From CALEUX01 sp037439945 (GTDB taxonomy: Bacteria; Bacteroidota; Bacteroidia; Bacteroidales; Marinilabiliaceae), in assembly GCA_037439945.1 (NCBI GenBank), contig JBBIVA010000002.1, forward strand, positions 18,703-82,702: a stretch of 64,000 bases of DNA. The letters run 5' to 3'. The stretch's first letter is position 1, and every line of letters begins with the position of its first letter. Below are positions 52,338-61,743 of this stretch, in pieces. The notes under the pieces were generated by a model. The model saw only the letters and a program-made list of their open reading frames with translations, was not told where the DNA came from and ran no database searches. Made by a program: the position numbers and the translations under genes.

Positions 52338-53294
52338 TCAGGTTAAACCAAAAACATCAAATAACCAAATTGATAAATGATAATATAGCGGAATTCCAAA
52401 AACTACATTAAAGGGAAAAGTTATTCCGAGGGATGCCGATAAATAAAATGTTGCATTTGCTTCCGGAATGGCAATTTTCATTGCCGCGGGTGCAGCAATA
52501 TATGAAGCACTGGCTGCCATAGTTGCCAAAACAACTGTACCCCCAACCGAAAGGCCAGTTAACATACCAACTGCAATTCCAAGTACGGCTGATATTATTG
52601 GCATAACAATTCCAAAGAAAAATAGAAAAATACCAGCTTTTTTTAGATCCGAAAAACGTTGTGAAGCCAATATTCCCATTTCCAACATAAAAATAGCCAG
52701 GAAACCTTTGAATAAATCAAAGAAAAATGAATGTAGCTGCTTATTTCCGGTATTGGCGGTTACTAAACCAATAATTAACCCACCAATCAGTAGGATAATT
52801 GTTTTTCCCAGGAATATCTCGTGCAGGACGGCCTTTATGTTAAAACTTTTACTTCTAAAATTCCATTTTGCCATGAATATACCCACAGCTATTGCCGGTA
52901 TTTCAAGCAAAACCAACAAAACTGTAACATACTCATCGTAATGCACCTGCCTGTCGTCCAAATAGCTTAACACAACTGCGAATGTTACAGCGCTTACCGA
53001 TCCATAATGTGTAGCTATAGCAATGGCATTGGGTTTATCAAATTTTTTAAGCAGTACAATAAATGCAACAAAAGTAATTACAGCACCAAGTATTATTGTC
53101 CCAAGTGCCGGAAAGGCAATATTTTCAAGACTGTTATCGAAAAGTTCAATACCACCTTTAATTCCTATTGATAGCAATAGGTAAATGCTAAGTGTATTGT
53201 AAACAGATTTTGGAATCCGAAGGCCTGATTTAACAACTCCTGCCAAAGCGCCCAAAAGAAAAAACAAAACTACAGGATCTAATAATGCTTGCAT
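52338..53294 (-). CDS. SbtA-like sodium-dependent bicarbonate transporter family permease
   Basis: 318 residues with about ten transmembrane helices. It matches the SbtA/DUF897 family: LLDPVVLFFLLGALAGVVKSGLRIPKSVYNTLSIYLLLSIGIKGG near the start and ATHYGSVSAVTFAVVLSYL in the first repeat. The second half contains AASASYIAAPAAMKIAIPEAN. The family imports bicarbonate with Na+ in cyanobacteria; the substrate here is inferred from homology. No SbtB-like PII regulator gene is adjacent. Confidence 0.85.
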   Translation of the reverse strand: MQALLDPVVLFFLLGALAGVVKSGLRIPKSVYNTLSIYLLLSIGIKGGIELFDNSLENIAFPALGTIILGAVITFVAFIVLLKKFDKPNAIAIATHYGSVSAVTFAVVLSYLDDRQVHYDEYVTVLLVLLEIPAIAVGIFMAKWNFRSKSFNIKAVLHEIFLGKTIILLIGGLIIGLVTANTGNKQLHSFFFDLFKGFLAIFMLEMGILASQRFSDLKKAGIFLFFFGIVMPIISAVLGIAVGMLTGLSVGGTVVLATMAASASYIAAPAAMKIAIPEANATFYLSASLGITFPFNVVFGIPLYYHLSIWLFDVFGLT

Positions 53295-53961
53295 TTAATA
53301 TAGTTTTAAATGGTATATTAATAATAACCTGATTATTAAAAGCAATAAAGAGTAGAATAAGAAATTTGTTTAAGAAGGTTGAATTTATTTTCTTATGGGG
53401 CTATTTCTGTTTTTTAATGGCCCAAAATAACACAAAGGTAATAAGCACTGTGGTTTAACCCCTTATTCTTTGTACAATTTTTTAAAAAAGGTTTAGGACG
53501 ATTACTTTTTCATCCTGATTATGTAAAGGGCCCATATTCAGTTGATTTATTTCATACGTAAAAACTTGTTATTAAAACAAACCTTCCCTTATTTTTCAGA
53601 AAGTTTACCGGTTAAAGAAACAAAATTGCAATTTGCCCATTGAAAAATGTGGTGGAATAATTTTGGAAGGGCCTGAGTTGCGGTGATATTTATCATCAAT
53701 CGGTACTATTTGTTTAAAACCCGATAACTTAGAAGCCTAATTACCAGAGTAGTTATATCTTTTTCGTTAAAAAATATCCCAGTCCAAAGCCCGAAACCTT
53801 AACATTTATTAACAGTATAAATTTTTACGTAAATTTATTGGGACCAATTGACATGAGGGATAAAATTTCTTTCTAAAAAACAAATTATTTCAAAGGAATA
53901 GAAGATTATAAAAATTGAGTTGTAAGATGTACATGGTCAATTTATTAACTAAAAAATTACA
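53295..53961. other. 667-bp intergenic region before the TPP enzyme gene
   Basis: No gene, tRNA, repeat family member or clear hairpin is visible. It separates the divergent permease gene and the TPP/dehydratase/kinase unit and presumably holds both promoters. It is the longest stretch in the window without any assigned feature. Confidence 0.4.
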
Positions 53962-55650
53962 ATGGTGAAAAAACGGGCAGCAAATATTATTGTTGAGCAA
54001 CTGGTTCAGGAAAATGTAAGGTATATTTTTGGTGTTACCGGTAAAGCTATTTCTCCTTTTATTGATGCCATTCTCGACTATGACAAAATTGAATTTATAT
54101 CGGCAAAACATGAAAGCGGTGCAGCGCTTATGGCTTTTGGGTATGCACAGGGAAGCGGCAAAATTGGGGTTTGTTGCGGCACAACCGGTGGTGGCTCAAC
54201 AAATCTGGCAACAGGTGTTGCTACAGCCTATATGAACTCAATTCCATTATTGGTTATTACCGGTCAGGTCTCCACATTTGAATTTGGCAAAGGGGCTTTT
54301 CAGGAATCAACGGGGTACGGTCAATCTATAAATTCTGTTGAGTTGTTTAAAAGTATTGCAAAGGAGAGTTTTGCAATTGAAAACAGTTCAAATTTTGCCG
54401 ATACAATTAAAAATGCAATCAAAATTGCAACTTCAGGAAGAAAAGGCCCGGTACATATTAGTATTCCATTTGATACTCAAATTGCCGAAATTGAATACAG
54501 GCCTTCTGATTTAAGAAAAAAACCGGGTGCCGAAACGGAACCTGTTGATATGGTTAAAATTAAACAAGCCATAGAAATGATTGAAGAATCTAATAAACCT
54601 GTTTTTCTTATTGGATGGGGAGGTGTTCTTTCAGGCGCAAACCAAAAGATTATTGAGATTGCCGAAAAATTAAGGATTCCGGTGGCAACAACCATACAGG
54701 GCAAGGGGGCTATTCCAACTAACCATCCTTTATGTGTAGGGGTTTTGGGTATTTGTGGCCATCCAACGGCTTCGGATTATGTTTTCGATACAGCTGATTT
54801 ATTAATTGCTGTTGGTACTACTTTTGGCGAATTTTCAACTTTTAACTGGGACGACCGAATTATTCGCAACAAAAAAATAATTCAAATTGATATTGATTAC
54901 CGTGAAATTGGTAAAAATTATTCCGTAAATTTAGGAATAACAGGTGACGCAAAAAATGTTTTTACTTTATTAAACCAACAAGTTGATGTCAGGGGGTCAT
55001 TGCCAAAGCCTGACAATAGCAGGTTTATTGAAGGTGAAAAAGTAAGTGGAAAGTATATAAATCCACAGTTAATGGAAGATCTCAGCATTCCAATTAAACC
55101 TCAAAGATTAATGAAAGAAATAAGGGAAAACACCCCGGACAATACCATTTTCTTGGCTGACTCGGGTGCTCATTGGGCTTGGGCAATGCATTACCTGTCG
55201 GTTTATCCCGGCGGAGGGTTTTATCCAACCTTAGGCCTTGGTTCAATGGGAGCTTCAATATGTTCGGCTATTGGGGTACAAATGGCCAAACCCGGTCAAC
55301 CGGTTGTATGTATATGTGGTGATGGGTCATTTTTAATGTTCGGGAATGAAATAGCCACGGCTGAACAATTTAACATTCCGGTTATTTGGATAATTCTTAA
55401 TGACTCAAAGTACAGCCTGCCTGAATTATCATTAAAAAAAATGTTTAACAGAACAATTGGGGTTAAGCTTAATGAAGTAAACTTTATGAAGTTTGCCGAA
55501 GTGTTTAATATTAAAGGATACCGGGTTGAAAAACCAGGTGAATTAACCACGGTTTTATCCGAAGCAATTGCTTCAAAAAAACCGGTTGTTATTGATGTTG
55601 TTATCGACCAAAATGAAATGCCACCAGTTGGGCGGCGAAAATTGAAATAG
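53962..55650 (+). CDS. thiamine-pyrophosphate enzyme of the acetolactate synthase/2-hydroxyacyl-CoA lyase superfamily
   Basis: 562 residues with the three TPP-enzyme domains. The N-terminal Pyr domain has the catalytic glutamate Glu51 in AKHESGAA and TTGGGSTNLATGVATAYMNS. The central domain has a sugar- or FAD-site-like loop (LIGWGGVLSG). The C-terminal PP domain has GDG at 453-455 followed by IILNDSKY for Mg2+/TPP. It starts AANIIVEQLVQENVRYIFGVTGKA. There is no ilvN regulatory-subunit gene and no ilv operon nearby, so I do not call it IlvB. The gene 39 nt downstream encodes a 2-hydroxyacyl-CoA dehydratase-family protein, which makes a 2-hydroxyacyl-CoA or 2-oxoacid substrate worth considering. 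Confidence 0.82.
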   Translation: MVKKRAANIIVEQLVQENVRYIFGVTGKAISPFIDAILDYDKIEFISAKHESGAALMAFGYAQGSGKIGVCCGTTGGGSTNLATGVATAYMNSIPLLVITGQVSTFEFGKGAFQESTGYGQSINSVELFKSIAKESFAIENSSNFADTIKNAIKIATSGRKGPVHISIPFDTQIAEIEYRPSDLRKKPGAETEPVDMVKIKQAIEMIEESNKPVFLIGWGGVLSGANQKIIEIAEKLRIPVATTIQGKGAIPTNHPLCVGVLGICGHPTASDYVFDTADLLIAVGTTFGEFSTFNWDDRIIRNKKIIQIDIDYREIGKNYSVNLGITGDAKNVFTLLNQQVDVRGSLPKPDNSRFIEGEKVSGKYINPQLMEDLSIPIKPQRLMKEIRENTPDNTIFLADSGAHWAWAMHYLSVYPGGGFYPTLGLGSMGASICSAIGVQMAKPGQPVVCICGDGSFLMFGNEIATAEQFNIPVIWIILNDSKYSLPELSLKKMFNRTIGVKLNEVNFMKFAEVFNIKGYRVEKPGELTTVLSEAIASKKPVVIDVVIDQNEMPPVGRRKLK

Positions 55651-55689
55651 AAGTTTTAAAATTTCACACCTTTTGATATACGCTTGACC

Positions 55690-57015
55690 ATGAAGAATTT
55701 CGAAAAATCAGATATAATTACCGAAGTAGCATATAATAAAAATAAAGCAAGGTTTTTGCCCCGAAACGAACAGATGATAATTAACAATCAACTGAAACAA
55801 AAACTATTACGCTTTGTAAACGAAATTAAAACCGGAAAAAACAGGCCCAAGGCTATGAACCTGTTTGACTCCATGATGAATGATATGCATGGGCAAAGGG
55901 TCAAAGACCTATATACATTCAGGAACCAAGGGAACCATGTTGTCGCAATGCTGTGTAACTCAATCCCCCCCGAACTTATTTATGGTATTGATAATCATAT
56001 TCCGGTTAGTGTTTGTATGGGAGGAGGTGAAGTTGAAAAATTTGGCGATGATTATACAAATGGAATGTGCCCGGTTACAAGGTCAATGGTAGGGTTTTTA
56101 AATTCCGGGATGTGTGTTTTTTTCAACCTGGCCGATAGAATAATTGCTTCGGATATTTGCCCGAATATTAAAAAAACAGCGGCGATAATTAATGAAATAT
56201 CGGAAGATTTTGATGTTTATTGTATTGAAACTAAGTTCACACATAAAGGAGAATTAAATATTGGTATCAAAGGCCTTTGGGAGTGGGTTAATAAAATTTC
56301 AGAAGGGAATGGGTTAAATAAATCAAAATTTATTGAATACGCTAAATTGTATTCCGAAATAAGGGAAGTTTATAAATCAATAATGACCCTTAGAAAGGGG
56401 CCCAATCCGCCAATAAACGGGAGCAACTTTTTATGGGCTCAGCAACTTTTTTTGGTCCAAGAGCCTTATAAATTGTTATCTGCCCTTAATGAACTAAAAG
56501 ATGAGTTAATAGAGAATATTAACAATAAAATTGGTTACAATGGCGATGGGACAAAAAAAAGGGTGATGTTAATAGGGCCACGGATTATGCCTCCATTTGC
56601 TGAAATTTACCGGTTAATTGAAAATAATAACGCAATAGTTGTTTGCGAGGATATTGACATGGGGATAACTAACGTAAATTATAAAATTAACTATTTGTTG
56701 GAAAAAATTAAAGAAGCCGATGGAGTAGCAGGTAATGCTGTACAATATATTATGGAAACTATAGATAAAACGGCCTTTTCATGTTTGGAAGATTTTGATA
56801 TTGAACGCATTGTAAGCAAGGTTAAAGAGTTTAAGGTTGATGCGGTTATCACTTATTCATATATTAACTGCCCATCAATGGAACATAAAACCCAAAAAAT
56901 TAGTGATTTGTTAAACAATTTGGGGATCTCATGTCTTTCGCTTAAATCAGATTATCTGGAAATTTATGACAACCAGGATTATTACATGGACAAAATCCAA
57001 AAATTTCTGATTTAA
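55690..57015 (+). CDS. 2-hydroxyacyl-CoA dehydratase (HgdB/BcrC-like) family protein
   Basis: 441 residues from the ATG at 55690; the in-frame TTG at 55684 adds two residues. It matches the 2-hydroxyglutaryl-CoA dehydratase D-component/benzoyl-CoA reductase family. Candidate [4Fe-4S] ligands are Cys127 (NGMCPVTRS), Cys157 (SDICPNIK) and Cys394 (YINCPSMEH). These enzymes normally work as two related subunits plus an ATP-dependent activator (HgdC). Only one subunit and no activator are encoded here. It lies between a TPP enzyme and a hybrid histidine kinase, with gaps of 39 and 43 nt. Confidence 0.83.
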   Translation: MKNFEKSDIITEVAYNKNKARFLPRNEQMIINNQLKQKLLRFVNEIKTGKNRPKAMNLFDSMMNDMHGQRVKDLYTFRNQGNHVVAMLCNSIPPELIYGIDNHIPVSVCMGGGEVEKFGDDYTNGMCPVTRSMVGFLNSGMCVFFNLADRIIASDICPNIKKTAAIINEISEDFDVYCIETKFTHKGELNIGIKGLWEWVNKISEGNGLNKSKFIEYAKLYSEIREVYKSIMTLRKGPNPPINGSNFLWAQQLFLVQEPYKLLSALNELKDELIENINNKIGYNGDGTKKRVMLIGPRIMPPFAEIYRLIENNNAIVVCEDIDMGITNVNYKINYLLEKIKEADGVAGNAVQYIMETIDKTAFSCLEDFDIERIVSKVKEFKVDAVITYSYINCPSMEHKTQKISDLLNNLGISCLSLKSDYLEIYDNQDYYMDKIQKFLI

Positions 57016-57058
57016 TGGAAGAAATTTCATTAGGTATTTAGTAATCAAAAATAGCAGA

Positions 57059-59041
57059 ATGATGGATTCAAAAAATGAAAATCATGAACTTCAGCAACGC
57101 ATAGATTTTCTTGAAAAAAAAATCAGGAAAACTAAATGTATTTCGGCCAAAATGTTGAAGGTGATACTAAATTTGGAGGAAACACAGGTTTTTAAATGTA
57201 AGAAAAATGCCGATAATGAATATGTAATTACATATAATGAAGGAAAACTGGCCCAGCGATATAATATTACAACAAAACAAATTAAGGGAAAAAGAATTAA
57301 GGATATAATTGGTAATCAGTTATTTTCTGAGCTTAAAACAAATTATGAGAAAGCCTTTTCGGGAGAAATTGTAAGTTATAAAGGATTTATTTTTAATGAA
57401 CGTTATTTTACATCAATACTGGCCCCATTTAAAAGGGACAAACTTGGCAGGGTTACTGAAATAATCGGCAGAACCCAGGATATCCACGACAAGTACCTGT
57501 CTGATATTGAAAAAAGAAAACAAGCCGATATTCTCGACAGGATAATTAAATACAATCCCTACAGTATTCAAATTTTGGATTCCGGAGGATATCATATAGC
57601 CGAAAACCAGGCCTTTATTAATCTGTTTAAGGCTATCCCCGATAAAAGCTGGAGCATCCTGTCTGATCAGGTTGTAACACTGGGTGGTCTCGAAAATCAT
57701 TTACAAAGGGTTTTAAAAGGTGAAATGGTTACAACCCCTCCAATTTGGTACAACGCCCATCTTTTAAACCCTGATTTTCCCGATAATCCAATTTGTATTG
57801 GCTCTGTAATATTTCCAATTTTTGTTTCCAATAATAAGCTCGAACATATTGTAATAATGCATGAAGATATTACAAGCAGGATAAAAGCGGAAGAAGAATT
57901 GGTAAAAGCAAAGGACCGTGCCGAAGAGTCTGAAAGGCTTAAATCTGCATTTCTTGCAAATATGAGCCATGAAATAAGGACGCCTATGAATGGTATTCTG
58001 GGTTTTGCCGATTTGTTAAAAACCCCGAACCTTACAGGTGAAAAACAACAGCGTTATATTAAAATTATTCAGCAAAGTGGGGAGAGAATGTTGAATATAA
58101 TCAACGACCTTATTAATATTTCCAAACTTGAATCGGGACAAATGGAAATAACTCTTACAGAAACAGATATTGATGAGCAGCTTGATTTTCTTTATAATTT
58201 TTTTGAACCAAGCGCCAAAGAAAAAGGTATTCATTTAGTGGTGGGGCGCCCGGTTACAAATAGCACAATAATAAATACCGACACTGAAAAGGTTTATGCG
58301 GTATTTACAAATCTTATACGAAATGCAATTAAATTCACAAATATTGGAAAAATTGAATTTGGTTACGGGATAAAAAACAGCCAGCTTGAATTTTTTGTTA
58401 AAGACTCAGGGATTGGAATTTCCCCCGATAAGCAAACTATGGTATTCGAACGTTTTGTACAGGCAGATCCAACTATAACCAACGGCTATGAGGGTTCGGG
58501 GCTTGGCCTTTCAATAGCAAAGGCTTATATTGAAATGCTTGGCGGTAAAATTTGGGTTGAATCAAAAGTTGGGAAAGGAACAAATTTTTACTTCACAATT
58601 CCCGATAATCACAGTAAAAAGAGCGTAAAGCCCAAAAAGGAGGAGATAAAAATTGAGGTGGATAATAATAAGAAAATAAATTTAATCTTAGTGGTTGAGG
58701 ATGATGATATTTCATCTTTATATCTTTCACATATTCTTATGGATTATTGCGATAATTTAATAATTGCCAAAACAGGCGAAGAAGCGGTTGAAATTTGCAG
58801 GAATAACCCGGATATCAACCTTGTATTCATGGATATTAAAATGCCGGTTATGGATGGACATGTTGCTGCAAAAATTATTAAAGAGTTTCGTCCCAACCTG
58901 ACAATAATTGCCCAAACCGCCTTTGCCCTTGAAATTGAAAAGGAAAAGTATAAAGAAACTTTCGATGACTACATTACAAAGCCAATAAAAGGAGATGAAT
59001 TATTACAAAAAATTGAAAAATATAAGAAACAAGTTCTTTAA
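57059..59041 (+). CDS. cytoplasmic PAS-domain hybrid histidine kinase
   Basis: 660 residues, no membrane helix. A short N-terminal coiled region is followed by two PAS-like domains at about 55-150 and 165-280 (the second ends IVIMHEDITSRIKAEEEL). HisKA carries His304 in NMSHEIRTPMN. The HATPase has NLIRNAIKFTN, DSGIGI and GYEGSGLGLSIA. The C-terminal receiver has Asp592 in LVFMDIKMPVMDG. No DNA-binding domain. It follows the dehydratase-like gene by 43 nt on the same strand and may sense a metabolite of that pair. Domain plan resembles the membrane-bound kinase at 10976-12832. Confidence 0.9.
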   Translation: MMDSKNENHELQQRIDFLEKKIRKTKCISAKMLKVILNLEETQVFKCKKNADNEYVITYNEGKLAQRYNITTKQIKGKRIKDIIGNQLFSELKTNYEKAFSGEIVSYKGFIFNERYFTSILAPFKRDKLGRVTEIIGRTQDIHDKYLSDIEKRKQADILDRIIKYNPYSIQILDSGGYHIAENQAFINLFKAIPDKSWSILSDQVVTLGGLENHLQRVLKGEMVTTPPIWYNAHLLNPDFPDNPICIGSVIFPIFVSNNKLEHIVIMHEDITSRIKAEEELVKAKDRAEESERLKSAFLANMSHEIRTPMNGILGFADLLKTPNLTGEKQQRYIKIIQQSGERMLNIINDLINISKLESGQMEITLTETDIDEQLDFLYNFFEPSAKEKGIHLVVGRPVTNSTIINTDTEKVYAVFTNLIRNAIKFTNIGKIEFGYGIKNSQLEFFVKDSGIGISPDKQTMVFERFVQADPTITNGYEGSGLGLSIAKAYIEMLGGKIWVESKVGKGTNFYFTIPDNHSKKSVKPKKEEIKIEVDNNKKINLILVVEDDDISSLYLSHILMDYCDNLIIAKTGEEAVEICRNNPDINLVFMDIKMPVMDGHVAAKIIKEFRPNLTIIAQTAFALEIEKEKYKETFDDYITKPIKGDELLQKIEKYKKQVL

Positions 59042-59267
59042 TAAAGTATTTACAGGTAGGGATTTACATATTTGAATAACGAAAGTTGCTGTGTTTTTTT
59101 AAAAGTTTATTACGCAACTAATTGAAGTTTTTGCATCATTAAAGGGATATGTAATAAAAAGGAATTGTTGGAAACGAACATATTTGACAAAATCGCAAAC
59201 ACCTATATGAATTAATCATGTGATTCCCCCCGATCAGACGCCATCCTAAACTTAAAATTATTTTAGA

Positions 59268-59789
59268 ATGAAAACTTTGAAATTCATAAACCTGGTTATT
59301 TTATTTTTTTACTTAATAAGCTGTGATAAAAACGACATTAAGCAAACTAATAACCCCGAGGTTGAAACATTTATTGGGTTATTAAGATCGAATCAATATA
59401 ATTCCTTAAACCTACCGGCATTTTCATATAATGATATTGAGGCATTACTTCAGTATAGGAATGAAACCAAAATTATTACAAATTTCCCGCATAATCCGGT
59501 TTCTTCTTTATACGTACCTGATTGCAAATTAGGATTATATGTATTATGGACCATTGAATCAATTAGAGCAGGTTCAATTAAAAGTGAATATTTAATAATG
59601 TCATTCCCATCTCAGAACCCAATATTGGCACTCCGGAATTCGGATGAGTTAAATTTGGTTTCTGATAATTTATCGCACAATATTACTGCTGATGCATATT
59701 ATTATTGGTGGGAGGTTAACAAGGGTAAGAATTTTAATGAATTTAAAAATATTGACCCGTTAAAAAAAACCGATTATAAATGGCACTAA
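59268..59789 (+). CDS. DUF4943-like lipoprotein
   Basis: 173 residues. Lipobox LISC with Cys19, followed by DKND. The body matches what I recall of the Bacteroidota DUF4943 family: LRSNQYNSLNLPAFSYNDIEALLQYRNETKIITNFPHNP, YVLWTIESIRAGS and FPSQNPILALRNS. Probably a surface or periplasmic lipoprotein; function unknown. About 50 bp upstream of its start resemble the leader of rfbB. Confidence 0.72.
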   Translation: MKTLKFINLVILFFYLISCDKNDIKQTNNPEVETFIGLLRSNQYNSLNLPAFSYNDIEALLQYRNETKIITNFPHNPVSSLYVPDCKLGLYVLWTIESIRAGSIKSEYLIMSFPSQNPILALRNSDELNLVSDNLSHNITADAYYYWWEVNKGKNFNEFKNIDPLKKTDYKWH

Positions 59790-59896
59790 AAAAAGCCATG
59801 GTTTAATACTAATCTGTTTTTAAATTTGGGCACAACTAAACAACTCATTGTTTTTCAATTGAAATTTTTATTGGCAGGGAGCAAAATATAAAATTT

Positions 59897-60111
59897 CACT
59901 ACTATCCGATAAAAAGTTGTTTTGTCCCCAACGGGACAAAAGTTCAATTCTCAATTAAGTGTTTTACCTATGTTTAGTCCCTAACGGTACTGTGCCGTCA
60001 GGTACCGAATATCGGTAAAGATGAATCGACCCCAATTTTCAGTGTCCTGTAGGCACACCGCAATTAGTTGGCATTATAGCATCTTATCGAAAAATTTATC
60101 GGACAGTAGTG
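59897..60111 (+). mobile_element. MITE, copy 3
   Basis: 215 bp, full length. Ends CACTACTATCCGATAAA and TTTATCGGACAGTAGTG; flanks ATAAAATTT and ATAAAAATT(T) as a likely 9-10-bp target duplication. The interior nearly repeats copy 1, including GTCCCTAACGGTACTGTGCC and CGACCCCAATTTTCAGT. It lies upstream of the tRNA-Glu/rpsT promoter without touching it. Confidence 0.9.
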
Positions 60112-60287
60112 ATAAAAATTTATTTAATCTACAAATTTTAATTGTTTGGATAGTTTTGTAATAAAGCAATGGGCTACATATAATTTTTGGATAAATTATT
60201 AGGTTTAAAGTTTATTGACAAATAGTTGGACAAAACTAAGTTTTAAGAAAAAGTCAAATTTTTTTTGCATTTTTTTTGAACCTTATA

Positions 60288-60318
60288 TTTGGATGATGTA
60301 ATATTTGCCCTATCTTTG
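60288..60318 (+). promoter_or_regulatory. Bacteroidota-type promoter of tRNA-Glu/rpsT
   Basis: TTTG at 60288-60291, a 19-bp spacer, and TATCTTTG at 60311-60318, an exact consensus match. It lies 41 nt before the first tRNA-Glu and probably drives tRNA-Glu, rpsT and the second tRNA-Glu up to the terminator at 60807. Confidence 0.88.
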
Positions 60319-60359
60319 CATCCGCAAAATAAAAAAGTTTCTGCATCATTATGTATTAT

Positions 60360-60431
60360 GGTCCCTTCGTCTAGGGGTTAGGACGCAAGATTTTCATTCT
60401 TGAAACAGGGGTTCGATTCCCCTAGGGACTA
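60360..60431 (+). tRNA. tRNA-Glu (TTC anticodon), copy 1
   Basis: 72-nt cloverleaf, no encoded CCA. Acceptor GGTCCCT / AGGGACT, anticodon stem CAAGA/TCTTG with loop TTTTCAT (anticodon TTC), T arm AGGGGTTCGATTCCCCT. Identical to the copy at 60734-60805. Confidence 0.96.
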
Positions 60432-60468
60432 CAAATTAAAAATTTAGGTACACTTTATACTAAGAAAA

Positions 60469-60723
60469 ATGGCAAATCATCAGTCTGCAAAAAAGAGAAT
60501 CAGACAAACTGAGACACGTAACGAACATAATAAGTATTACGCCAAAACAGCCCGTAATGCTGTAAAAAAATTGCGTAATACTACTGAAAAAGGAGCAGCT
60601 ACCGATTTATATCCCAAAGTGGTTGCTATGCTTGACAAGCTTGCTAAAAAAAGCATTATTCACAAAAATAAGGCATCAAATCTTAAATCAAGCCTGGCCA
60701 AACACATTAATGGTTTAGGTTAA
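60469..60723 (+). CDS. rpsT: 30S ribosomal protein S20
   Basis: 84 residues: ANHQSAKKRIRQTETRNEHNK, a basic helical bundle with KKLRNTTEKGAA and SIIHKNKASNLKSSLAKHI at the end. Sits between two identical tRNA-Glu genes, 37 nt after the first and 10 nt before the second, and is probably cut out of a common transcript by tRNA processing. Confidence 0.96.
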   Translation: MANHQSAKKRIRQTETRNEHNKYYAKTARNAVKKLRNTTEKGAATDLYPKVVAMLDKLAKKSIIHKNKASNLKSSLAKHINGLG

Positions 60724-60733
60724 TATTGCACCT

Positions 60734-60805
60734 GGTCCCTTCGTCTAGGGGTTAGGACGCAAGATTTTCATTCTTGAAACAGGGGTTCGATTCCCCTAGG
60801 GACTA
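60734..60805 (+). tRNA. tRNA-Glu (TTC anticodon), copy 2
   Basis: Identical to 60360-60431 over all 72 nt. It has no promoter of its own in the 10 nt after rpsT, so it should be transcribed with the first copy and rpsT. Confidence 0.96.
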
Positions 60806-60806
60806 C

Positions 60807-60838
60807 AATGTCTTCCAGAAAGGGGAGACATTTTTTTT
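60807..60838 (+). terminator. terminator of the tRNA-Glu/rpsT unit
   Basis: AATGTCT-TCC / GGG-GAGACATT stem followed by T6 or more, directly after the second tRNA-Glu. Confidence 0.88.
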
Positions 60839-61012
60839 ACCCATAAAATTAGGGCCCGCATATGATGAAAAATTCCAGGGATAGTAACAGGAGCAGATTT
60901 CAATACCCGGCAAAAAATTAAGTACGGGGTTTAGTTAACCAGTTTTGAGAATTAATTTTACCCGGCTATTTACTTTAAAAATTTCTTTTAGTAGATTGGG
61001 GCCAAAACATTT

Positions 61013-61711
61013 ATGGCCGAAATTTACAAAATAGGGATTAAAGAACTTACCGTTGAAGACCGCCCAAGGGAGAAGCTGGTGCAAAAAGGGATTTCGTCCC
61101 TTTCAGAAACTGATTTGCTGGCAATAATAATTGGCTCAGGGAGCAAAAGGGAGTCGGCATTGGAACTTGCACGAAAAATTTTGGCAGGGTATAAAAATAA
61201 TTTAAATGAACTTGGGAAGGCAACTGTTGATGAACTAAAAGCCAGATACCATGGTGTAGGTGAGGCCAAAGCAATATCAATAGTCGCAACATTGGAACTG
61301 GGGCGCAGGCGGCTACTACAGGAAACACTTGAAATGGCTGTGATAAAATCAAGTTCTGATGTTTACAACCTGCTTTTTCCTGTTATTGCCGATTTACCCC
61401 ATGAAGAGTTCTGGATAATTCTTTTAAACCGTGCCAATAAAGTAAAATCACGCATTAACATCAGTAAAGGTGGGATGACCGGTACCGTAATTGATGTCAG
61501 GTTAATAATGAAGAAAGCTTTGGAAAGCCATGCATCTTCTATTATTCTTTGTCATAACCATCCATCAGGGAACATTGAACCAAGTGACGCCGATAAACAA
61601 ATAACTGTGAAACTTAAAGAAGCCGGAAAAATTATGGAAATTCCGGTACTCGACCATCTGATTGTAACCCAAAATGGTTATTTTAGTTTTGCCGACAACG
61701 GATTATTATAA
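61013..61711 (+). CDS. radC: RadC family JAB-domain protein
   Basis: 232 residues. N-terminal helix-hairpin-helix region (LGKATVDELKARYHGVGEAKA) and a C-terminal JAB1/MPN domain. The metal motif HNHPSGNIEPSDAD holds the two histidines, serine and aspartate; a glutamate in LPHEEFW completes the site. Often listed as a DNA-repair protein, but the biochemical role is uncertain. It is 32 nt upstream of a FemAB-like gene that is probably co-transcribed. Confidence 0.92.
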   Translation: MAEIYKIGIKELTVEDRPREKLVQKGISSLSETDLLAIIIGSGSKRESALELARKILAGYKNNLNELGKATVDELKARYHGVGEAKAISIVATLELGRRRLLQETLEMAVIKSSSDVYNLLFPVIADLPHEEFWIILLNRANKVKSRINISKGGMTGTVIDVRLIMKKALESHASSIILCHNHPSGNIEPSDADKQITVKLKEAGKIMEIPVLDHLIVTQNGYFSFADNGLL

Positions 61712-61743
61712 TCCGGGTTACATGGCTAAAAACTTTTTTAGAT

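Noticed and set aside
53962..55650. ilvB, acetolactate synthase large subunit
   Set aside because: No ilvN or other branched-chain genes are adjacent, and the next gene is a dehydratase-family protein, so the general superfamily name is safer.
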